Positions 1 to 4,739 of a stretch of DNA of 7,148 nucleotides are shown here, one piece after another; position 1 is the stretch's first letter, and every line of letters begins with the position of its first letter. The translations under genes were made by a program, and so were the position numbers. The stretch comes from an uncultured Eubacteriales bacterium (GTDB lineage Bacteria > Bacillota_A > Clostridia > Oscillospirales > CAG-272). The DNA is taken from positions 1 through 7,148 of the forward strand of contig USTB01000039.1 of assembly GCA_900557635.1 (NCBI GenBank). Reading direction: 5' to 3'. The notes under the pieces were generated by a model. It saw only the letters and a program-made list of their open reading frames with translations, ran no database searches and was not told the DNA's origin.

Positions 1-490
1 ATTCGGCAAAGGAAAGCGGATGCACACGGATCTCATCGCTGCGCCCCCGGAACTCGGTCAGTATATCAGAGGACAGCATTTTGGAGTTGCTTCCGGTCAC
101 ATAAATGTCTAAGTTGGACAAGGACTTCAAATCGTTGAGCGCGTCGTAGAAGGTAATCTTCTTTCCGTCCGGATTATAGGGATTCGGAACTTCGTCGGAC
201 ATCTGAATCTCGTCTACAAAGAGATAATATTGGTCTGTACTGTGTTCTACGATCTCCCGGACATGAGCCGCAAGCTCCAACGGATTGCGATAGCGAATAT
301 CACGGGTCAAGTCCAACTCAAAGGACAGAATATGATCTTCGGCAACACCCTCACCGAGAAGGTAGCTCTTGAACAGATTGCGAAGCAGATAGGACTTGCC
401 GCATCTGCGGATGCCGGTGATCACCTTTACCTGACCATCCCACATAAAGGAGATGATTTTCTTCAAATAGCGATCTCGTTTTATTTCCAT
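1..490 (-). CDS. DUF4143-family AAA+ ATPase, N-terminal part (runs off the window)
   Basis: The frame is open from ATG at 490 to the window edge, giving 163 residues of a protein whose family is usually around 400 residues. A P-loop (Walker A) reads GIRRCGKS at about residues 26-33, and Walker B reads YLFVDE at 89-94. A sensor-1-like VTGSNSKML follows at 131-139, then EFRGRSDEIRVHPLSF at 146-161. This order is typical of the AAA_14/DUF4143 family, a group of P-loop ATPases of unclear cellular role that are often sporadically distributed accessory genes. The DUF4143 C-terminal domain would lie beyond the window. The start is set by GGAGG at 498-502, six to seven bases before the ATG. The gene has its own promoter and sits behind inverted repeats, so it seems to be expressed separately from the HTH gene upstream. 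Biological role is not deducible from sequence. Confidence 0.9.
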   Translation of the reverse strand, partial: MEIKRDRYLKKIISFMWDGQVKVITGIRRCGKSYLLRNLFKSYLLGEGVAEDHILSFELDLTRDIRYRNPLELAAHVREIVEHSTDQYYLFVDEIQMSDEVPNPYNPDGKKITFYDALNDLKSLSNLDIYVTGSNSKMLSSDILTEFRGRSDEIRVHPLSFAE

Positions 491-500
491 AACCCAACCT

Positions 501-542
501 CCATTGAAAACTTGCTGGTATTATCATGCTACTTTTCAATGG
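501..542. repeat. 10-bp perfect inverted repeat over the ATPase transcription start and leader
   Basis: CCATTGAAAA at 501-510 is exactly matched by TTTTCAATGG at 533-542, with 22 bases between. One arm overlaps the predicted +1 and the other overlaps the first two bases of the GGAGG ribosome binding site. It could be a split operator bound by a dimer. It could also be an mRNA hairpin that hides the binding site, but transcripts starting near 538 would lack the outer bases of the 5' arm, which favours a DNA operator. Confidence 0.7.
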
Positions 543-544
543 AT

Positions 545-573
545 ATTATACTACAACGCGAGAGAAAAATCAA
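545..573 (-). promoter_or_regulatory. Sigma-A-type promoter of the DUF4143 ATPase gene
   Basis: Read on the minus strand, there is TTGATT at 573-568, a 17-base spacer, and a perfect TATAAT at 550-545. Transcription would start near 538, about 48 bases before the ATG at 490. The predicted start lies inside one arm of the 501-542 inverted repeat, and the -35 box is only 8 bases from the 582-617 palindrome. This position suggests a regulated promoter. Confidence 0.75.
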
Positions 574-581
574 GGGCTTTG

Positions 582-617
582 TTGAAATGTTCACAGATAA
601 ATCTGCCAACATTTCAA
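582..617. repeat. 36-bp imperfect palindrome upstream of the ATPase promoter
   Basis: The outer arms TTGAAATGTT (582-591) and AACATTTCAA (608-617) are perfectly complementary. Inside them CAGAT (594-598) and ATCTG (601-605) also pair, leaving only two mismatched positions on each side and a two-base loop. It lies 33 bases past the stop of the HTH gene and just upstream of the ATPase -35 box. It could be an operator or the terminator of the upstream genes. No T-run follows directly on the minus strand (the nearest is about 10 bases on), so an operator is somewhat more likely. Confidence 0.65.
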
Positions 618-650
618 TGGAGTCGAGTGAAATACTTCTCAAAGCTCACC

Positions 651-1280
651 TCATTTCAGCCCTTCCAGAAGCGTCAGCATCTCCAGCCAAAAGTCCACAT
701 CCGGCGCAGCTGTCGCCCACAAGCGAATGGAAAGAACAGAAATGGCCTGCTGGCGATAGCGATAAAAGTTCCGCGACGACAGGTTTAGGCGATACAATAC
801 CTCCTGATGGTTGAGCGCCTCCGGCGCTATGTAGGTTGTGTAGATGAGATTATACAGCCGTTCGCCGTTGTCCGGCTTCTTTCGGAGCACGGTCAGTGCC
901 TCGTTGAGCCGATCCATCAACAGACGGGATTTCTGCATACCCTGCATCCGGCTTTCGAGTTTCTTGTTGCCCAGCGCCACCTCGACATCCACATCCTCGA
1001 TCAGCTTGTCCACGCCTTCAAACGGCCGATCAAGCTCGGTGGCAACCGTCTCGGGGAAGCATTCCAGCATCCACACCAGCGTGCGATAGTGCTGGAGAAG
1101 CATCAGCGTGTTGTGATAACAGTTTTTCGTCTTTTCCTGTCTGGCAGCACGCTTTTGTGCGTCGTCGATCCGGCTGTCTCCCAAGATGCCTCGCTTTGTC
1201 AGAAGTGTGATAAAAGCGTCTGACTGCGCTTGTATTCGTTTTTCCTGCTGCTCATATTGCAGCTCATCCTGTTTGCTCAT
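651..1280 (-). CDS. HTH-type putative regulator of a mobile element (possibly ArpU/sigma-region-4-like)
   Basis: This 209-residue soluble protein starts at ATG 1280, with AAGGAGA about ten bases upstream. A longer reading from 1397 exists but lies wholly within the preceding gene. The N-terminal part is charged and helical (QYEQQEKRIQAQ at about 8-19), followed by a hydrophobic helical region (55-75) and a mixed-charge region (90-135). Residues 157-188 read like a helix-turn-helix: NHQEVLYRLNLSSRNFYRYR, followed by an IRLW motif. This resembles the C-terminal HTH of ArpU-like phage regulators and sigma region 4, so DNA binding is inferred. The start overlaps the end of the preceding gene by 17 bases, which suggests translational coupling. 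The type is familiar from clostridial integrative elements, but I cannot name the family. Confidence 0.8.
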   Translation of the reverse strand: MSKQDELQYEQQEKRIQAQSDAFITLLTKRGILGDSRIDDAQKRAARQEKTKNCYHNTLMLLQHYRTLVWMLECFPETVATELDRPFEGVDKLIEDVDVEVALGNKKLESRMQGMQKSRLLMDRLNEALTVLRKKPDNGERLYNLIYTTYIAPEALNHQEVLYRLNLSSRNFYRYRQQAISVLSIRLWATAAPDVDFWLEMLTLLEGLK

Positions 1281-2328
1281 GATAAAACATCTCCTTTGCG
1301 ATTTTGGTGATATCCGTCGGCCTGCACGGTCCGCGGATTTTATTCGTTTCCTGTACCTTGAGATCGAAATACCCTTTACTCCGGCAGACATACTCACAAT
1401 TCTTACAGTTCCAACACGGAGAAAAATACGCGCGTATTATACTGTCCGAAAGTGCAACGCGATTTTCTTCCACATTGCCAATCGACTTTTCCACGGCATT
1501 TCTGCTGTACCATGCGACCAGCCGGTTAATATGTTCATTGTCACTGCCTACCTTGTGCGTATTTGCACCCCAAATACGTATTTCGTCAAGAATACGCAGG
1601 AATTCTGCCTGCTCAGGCAAGGAAACCTCAGTATCCATCGGATACGATTTATTGAAAACGAGGCAGCCGTAAGAGCCGGGAAGACGGTACAGTGCAAAGA
1701 CATCCCCGTGCTTTTTGAAAAATCTCCATACCTTTGTCTTTTCCCAGCCCCAGCGCTGACCCAGTTTTTCCATCGTTAATATGGCACCGTAATTGCCGTA
1801 TTGAACAGCCGGCGCCATAAAAGAAAACGTATTTCCCGGTTCCTCTGATACTGTGTGGCACCAGAGATCCAGCCATGCGTCTGCTTCATCAAATATATAT
1901 CGCTCCTCGGCAAGTCGCTGCGTAATATTGCGGGGGAGGCAGAGAAACCCAAAACCGTCTGTGGCATACACGGTTCCGTTCATGCATTCCTCGCCGGAGC
2001 ATTTTACGACCCAATCCGTTAATTGATAGGTCAGCTTTTTGGTTTTGCTGTCCAGCGTGTATTTCAGATAACCGAGGTCTGACAGCTTATCCAGTATCTC
2101 TAAAGCCTGTACGCGGCTTTTGATGCCGAGAATACTCTTCAGCCCAACAATACCTCCGGACCACATTCCGGGGCTCACAGCGTTCTTATGGCCACAGTAG
2201 GAGGCATGTCCTTTGCGAAATGCAGCTCGGGCGGCAAGCTTTGCCCAGGCACCCATAATACCTTTGCCGGCCGGCAGGGTATCTCTTCGGAGCTTTACCC
2301 ATTCATACTTCATCAAGCATTTCAACAT
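1264..2328 (-). CDS. Conserved mobile-element protein with winged-helix-like regions and a Cys cluster
   Basis: This is a 354-residue protein starting at ATG 2328, with AAAGGAGG nine bases before. Residues 58-110 (GLKSILGIKSR, then a helix and LGYLKYTLD with a beta-hairpin ending in TDWVVKC) look like a winged helix. Residues 182-227 (MEKLGQRWGWEKTKVWRFFK, then a strand pair) look like a second one. Near the C-terminus is C305-x2-C308-x2-C311-x3-C315 with a further Cys at 335, a plausible metal site. I recognise the protein as a recurrent hypothetical of clostridial mobile elements but know of no assigned function. Paired winged helices would suit a replication initiator or regulator, which is inference only. 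It is followed with overlap by the HTH gene and preceded by DUF5348, with a terminator-like hairpin in the gap. Confidence 0.85.
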   Translation of the reverse strand: MLKCLMKYEWVKLRRDTLPAGKGIMGAWAKLAARAAFRKGHASYCGHKNAVSPGMWSGGIVGLKSILGIKSRVQALEILDKLSDLGYLKYTLDSKTKKLTYQLTDWVVKCSGEECMNGTVYATDGFGFLCLPRNITQRLAEERYIFDEADAWLDLWCHTVSEEPGNTFSFMAPAVQYGNYGAILTMEKLGQRWGWEKTKVWRFFKKHGDVFALYRLPGSYGCLVFNKSYPMDTEVSLPEQAEFLRILDEIRIWGANTHKVGSDNEHINRLVAWYSRNAVEKSIGNVEENRVALSDSIIRAYFSPCWNCKNCEYVCRSKGYFDLKVQETNKIRGPCRPTDITKIAKEMFYHEQTG

Positions 2329-2352
2329 CAGCGCCTCCTTTCCCGGAATAAT

Positions 2353-2376
2353 AAAAAAGACGACTTTTCCGTCGTC
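2353..2376 (-). terminator. Intrinsic terminator or attenuator after DUF5348
   Basis: On the minus strand GACGAC, loop GGAAAA and GTCGTC (2376-2359) are followed directly by TTTTTT (2358-2353). The stem is short (6 bp) but perfect and the T-run is canonical. It begins 8 bases after the DUF5348 stop and ends 24 bases before the next start codon, leaving no room for a separate promoter. It may therefore only partly stop transcription of the 354-residue gene. Confidence 0.75.
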
Positions 2377-2384
2377 AACAGGTA

Positions 2385-2606
2385 TCAGTCTTCAATTCTT
2401 ACGATCAATCCGTTTATCCTGGACAACCTCACTCCTCTGAGATACCAGAACTCACCGAGTTCGATTCTCGTCGGGATCCACTCTCCGTCAAGCAGCACCT
2501 CCAGTCGTTCTCCGCAGTGAAGGCCGCCATAGTAATCCAGTGGTCCGAAACGGATGTCCATCCGACCGATCACATCATCGTAAATCAGTACACCTTGTTT
2601 TTTCAT
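2385..2606 (-). CDS. DUF5348 domain protein
   Basis: This 73-residue protein starts at ATG 2606, with GAGGAGG six bases upstream. A longer reading from 2654 has no such site and crosses a hairpin. The sequence has the DUF5348 pattern: an N-terminal GVLIYDDVIGRMDIRFG (5-21), YYGGLHCGERLEVLLDG (25-41), WIPTRIE (43-49) and WYLRG (54-58). The likely fold is a small all-beta domain with no membrane segment. The family is frequent in clostridial mobile elements and has no established function as far as I know. Here it heads a presumed operon with the 354- and 209-residue genes, behind a structured leader. Confidence 0.88.
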   Translation of the reverse strand: MKKQGVLIYDDVIGRMDIRFGPLDYYGGLHCGERLEVLLDGEWIPTRIELGEFWYLRGVRLSRINGLIVRIED

Positions 2607-2629
2607 CCTTATCCTCCTCGAAATAGGAA

Positions 2630-2661
2630 AAGCCGAATGAGTTTCAGTGCTCATTCGGCTT
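2630..2661 (-). promoter_or_regulatory. 12-bp perfect stem-loop in the DUF5348 leader (possible attenuator)
   Basis: AAGCCGAATGAG (2630-2641) pairs perfectly with CTCATTCGGCTT (2650-2661) around an 8-base loop. On the minus strand the stem ends in a short T stretch (TTTT, then CCTATTT), so it is terminator-like with a poor tail. It stands 9 bases before the GAGGAGG of the DUF5348 gene. It could be a leader attenuator, or the end of an upstream transcript. Confidence 0.6.
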
Positions 2662-2722
2662 CTCTGTGTGACAGGTTATTAAATATGTTTTGCTCGGCTG
2701 CCTATAAATTGGCTCCTCCTTT

Positions 2723-2750
2723 CGGGCATATTAAAGTCGAATTATGCCCG
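2723..2750 (-). promoter_or_regulatory. 8-bp stem-loop next to an orphan Shine-Dalgarno sequence
   Basis: CGGGCATA (2723-2730) pairs with TATGCCCG (2743-2750) around a 12-base loop. On the minus strand it is followed directly by AAAGGAGG, but no ATG, GTG or TTG comes at a normal distance. Read as RNA, this is a stable hairpin beside a perfect ribosome-binding sequence with no gene behind it. It is either a structured leader element or debris of a lost gene. Confidence 0.45.
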
Positions 2751-2760
2751 GGCCTCGAAC

Positions 2761-2868
2761 CTAATTCTTGGACAAAATCAGCAAAACCCCAGTGTTTATG
2801 CGGCATAATCCTCTTTGTGTTATTATACCGCAATCATCGATGCGGCGGACTATTCCTGTTGCTTTCAT
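2761..2868 (-). pseudogene. SpoVT/AbrB-type regulator remnant (first ~14 residues conserved)
   Basis: ATG at 2868 is preceded by GGAG eight bases upstream. The first residues, MKATGIVRRIDDCG, match the start of SpoVT/AbrB-like clostridial regulators, whose usual continuation is LGRVVIPKE and then an arginine-rich stretch. These are swapped-hairpin DNA-binding proteins. After residue 14 similarity stops, and the frame runs only to residue 35 at a TAG (2761-2763), without the rest of the N-terminal domain or any C-terminal domain. I read this as a truncated gene with start signals intact, probably cut by recombination. It could still yield a 35-residue peptide. Confidence 0.6.
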
Positions 2869-3076
2869 ATATAAATCTCCTTTTGTCATCAAATCGTGAT
2901 GTTATTATTTGTAAAGCAAGAGGAATTATACCGCGCAATGCATTTTCTTTTTCCGTTTCGACATTTTTACGCATTGCTTGCATTTCCGTGCGGAAAGGGA
3001 CGCATGTCTGCTGATTTTTGTGTTTTGTGCGGGTGGAATGCGGCAGGCGGGGGCAAAAATCGGTGCAAAAAGTTTT
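2869..3076. other. Non-coding boundary between the accessory and chromosomal segments
   Basis: No supported gene is seen on either strand. Short plus-strand readings here have no ribosome binding site. On the minus strand a TATAAT lies at 2930-2925, about 57 bases before the SpoVT-like start, but without a good -35 box. ATTATACCGC occurs at both 2822-2831 and 2925-2934. A 14-bp palindrome (TTTCCG, two bases, CGGAAA) is at 2983-2996. Composition shifts from AT-rich to GC-rich across this stretch, so the edge of the mobile segment is probably here, but I could not identify an attachment site. Confidence 0.4.
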
Positions 3077-3107
3077 GCGGGGCGTCGGAATGAATCCGAC
3101 GTCCCGC
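3077..3107 (-). terminator. Strong stem-loop ending the rimO-side transcription unit
   Basis: A 13-bp stem (GCGGGGCGTCGGA with TCCGACGTCCCGC, one G-T wobble in the plus-strand reading) surrounds a 5-base loop. On the minus strand it is followed by AAAACTTTTTGC, so the T-run is offset by five bases. In the other direction it is followed by a T-rich stretch (TGTCCTTTGTTTT). It lies about 30 bases after the small Cys-rich gene and is probably its terminator, possibly working both ways. Confidence 0.7.
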
Positions 3108-3138
3108 TGTCCTTTGTTTTCAGTATCCGGCTATGCGC

Positions 3139-3267
3139 TCAGCGATTGCATCCGCAGGGATTGCAGCCGCAGTCGGAAGAGTCGTAGTTGCAGAAATACA
3201 GAACGATCAGCGCGATGAGCACCAACCAAATGAGGTTATCGTTTAACAGATTGCACAGACAAGGCAT
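3139..3267 (-). CDS. Small Cys-rich single-pass membrane protein
   Basis: This is a 42-residue ORF with ATG at 3267 and GGAGG at 3276-3280, eight bases upstream. It starts MPCLCNLLNDN, continues with one membrane helix at about residues 12-25 (LIWLVLIALIVLYF), and ends in a short tail with Cys at 26, 33, 35, 38 and 40 (CGCNPCGCNR). Together with Cys 3 and 5, it has seven Cys in 42 residues. I recognise it as a type of short CLCN-start membrane peptide seen in gut Clostridia; its function is unknown. The Cys-rich tail could bind metal or form disulfides, which is inference. It follows rimO by 87 bases and is closed by the 3077-3107 hairpin. A GATAAT at 3326-3321 could be a weak -10 box of its own promoter. 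Confidence 0.75.
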   Translation of the reverse strand: MPCLCNLLNDNLIWLVLIALIVLYFCNYDSSDCGCNPCGCNR

Positions 3268-3298
3268 TTTCGTGTCCTCCCGTTCTTATTTTCTCGGC

Positions 3299-3314
3299 AG
3301 CGCATTTTTGCGCT
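3299..3314. repeat. 16-bp palindrome in the rimO to small-gene gap
   Basis: AGCGCA and TGCGCT form a perfect 6-bp stem around four T bases. No T-run follows on either strand, so it is not a clear terminator. It lies between the end of rimO and the ribosome binding site of the small Cys-rich gene. It may be an mRNA processing or stabilising hairpin. Confidence 0.4.
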
Positions 3315-3354
3315 CCCGATATTATCCTATGCTGCGGGAGGGAAAGTGTTCTGC

Positions 3355-4680
3355 TTATTGTGCGATTCCGCTCAGGTCATAATCCTGCACATCGGTGAGC
3401 TTTACGTTGACAAATTCGCCCTCTTTGCGTTTCTTTTTCGATTGAAAATAGATCTTTCCGTCGATTTCGGGCGCATCCGCCGCGCTTCTGCCGTAATACA
3501 CCTCGGCGATGGGGTCGTAGCCCTCGCAGAGCACCTGCACGGTCTTGCCGATCTGCGCGCGGTTATATGCCTCGGCGATATCGAGCTGGATGGTCATGAT
3601 GGTATCGTAGCGATCCTGCTTGACCTGTTCGTCGATCTGATCGGGCATTTCGGCGGCAGGCGTATCCTCCTCGCGGGAGTACGGGAACGCGCCGAAGCGC
3701 TCGAAGCGGGTATCCTTGATGTATTCGCACAGGGCGGTGAAGTCCTCCTCGGTCTCGCCGGGGAAGCCGACGATGGCAGTGGTGCGGATGACGATATCCG
3801 GAACGGCTTCCCGCAGGCGGCGCAGGGCATCCCTGATCATGTTCGCATCGCCGTGACGGTTCATGCGGCGCAGGACGCTGTCGGAAATGTGCTGAATGGG
3901 AAGATCTATGTATTTGACCACGCGGGGGTTATCGCGGATCTCGGCGATCAGCTCGTCGGTGATCTTATCGGGATAGCAATAGAGCAGGCGGATCCACGGA
4001 ATGCTCGTGGCGCGGGTGATTGCCTGAATGAGGCGGGGCAGGCGGTATTCGCCGTACAAATCCAGTCCGTAGCGGGAGGTATCCTGCGCCACGATGACCA
4101 ATTCCTGCACGCCCAGCTTTTCCAGCTCTGCCGCCTCCTCGGTCAGCTCCTCGATGGGACGGGAGCGAAAGCGTCCGCGGATGTTGGGGATGGCGCAGTA
4201 GGTGCATCGGTTGTCACAGCCCTCCGCCACCTTGAGATATGCCATATATTCGGGGGTGGAAACGATGCGGTCGCCGCCGAGCCGCAGTTGGTCGTTGGGG
4301 CAATAGGATGTATACTTCTGTCCCTTTTCCACCTGTCGGACCGCCTCCACGATATTGTGCAGAGAGCCGACGCCGAGCACGGCGTCCACCTCGGGCATTT
4401 CCTCTAAGATCTGATCCCGATACCGTTCTGCGAGGCATCCCGTGACAATGAGTCCCTTCAGATTTTTCTTTTTGAGCCATGCTTCATCGAGAATGCTGTC
4501 GATGGATTCCTGCTTTGCGCTTTCGATGAAGGCACAGGTATTCACGATCACGATGTCGGCTTCGATGTCCTCCGACACGATCTCATATCCGGCGTCCGCC
4601 AGATGATGGAGCATGACCTCGGTATCGATTTGGTTTTTGGGGCATCCGAGGGACACAAAGCCCACCTTAGTTGCTGCCAT
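3355..4680 (-). CDS. rimO: Ribosomal protein uS12 methylthiotransferase RimO
   Basis: This radical-SAM enzyme adds a methylthio group to an aspartate of ribosomal protein S12 in the cytoplasm, using two 4Fe-4S clusters. The 441-residue protein has the usual family length. Its UPF0004 domain begins VGFVSLGCPKN, and C13, C49 (NTCAF) and C82 (TGCLAER) can hold the auxiliary cluster. The radical-SAM motif is C155-x3-C159-x2-C162 (EGCDNRCTYC). A TRAM-like domain fills the C-terminus from about residue 375. LGCPKN with IDTE, and the phrase IPNIRGRFRSR, place it in RimO rather than MiaB, which has a differently spelled N-terminal Cys motif. The start at 4680 has GGAGG seven bases before it; a longer frame to 4860 runs into the preceding gene. 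It follows the lipoprotein gene by 59 bases. No missing residues were seen. Confidence 0.97.
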   Translation of the reverse strand: MAATKVGFVSLGCPKNQIDTEVMLHHLADAGYEIVSEDIEADIVIVNTCAFIESAKQESIDSILDEAWLKKKNLKGLIVTGCLAERYRDQILEEMPEVDAVLGVGSLHNIVEAVRQVEKGQKYTSYCPNDQLRLGGDRIVSTPEYMAYLKVAEGCDNRCTYCAIPNIRGRFRSRPIEELTEEAAELEKLGVQELVIVAQDTSRYGLDLYGEYRLPRLIQAITRATSIPWIRLLYCYPDKITDELIAEIRDNPRVVKYIDLPIQHISDSVLRRMNRHGDANMIRDALRRLREAVPDIVIRTTAIVGFPGETEEDFTALCEYIKDTRFERFGAFPYSREEDTPAAEMPDQIDEQVKQDRYDTIMTIQLDIAEAYNRAQIGKTVQVLCEGYDPIAEVYYGRSAADAPEIDGKIYFQSKKKRKEGEFVNVKLTDVQDYDLSGIAQ

Positions 4681-4739
4681 ATGATTTCCTCCGTATTGAC
4701 TGGATGCGTTGATAGCAAAATATTGATATATGATAAGAA

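Noticed and set aside
501..620. Repeats as a CRISPR array
   Set aside because: The units are short, inverted in alternating order and unevenly spaced around a promoter, unlike direct CRISPR repeats.
230..814. Plus-strand ORF of 194 codons
   Set aside because: It spans the ATPase start, its promoter and the end of the HTH gene in antisense, with no family resemblance.
1281..1397. Longer N-terminus for the HTH protein
   Set aside because: This part overlaps the end of the preceding gene, and the strong ribosome binding site fits ATG 1280 only.
2740..2765. GGTTCGAGGCCCGGG on the minus strand, resembling a tRNA T-arm
   Set aside because: The flanking bases do not form the 5-bp T-stem, and no acceptor, D or anticodon arm is found around it.
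3346..4407. Long plus-strand ORF of 353 codons
   Set aside because: It lies antisense within rimO, an unmistakable gene, and its residue content is a by-product of GC-rich codon use. It has no ribosome binding site.
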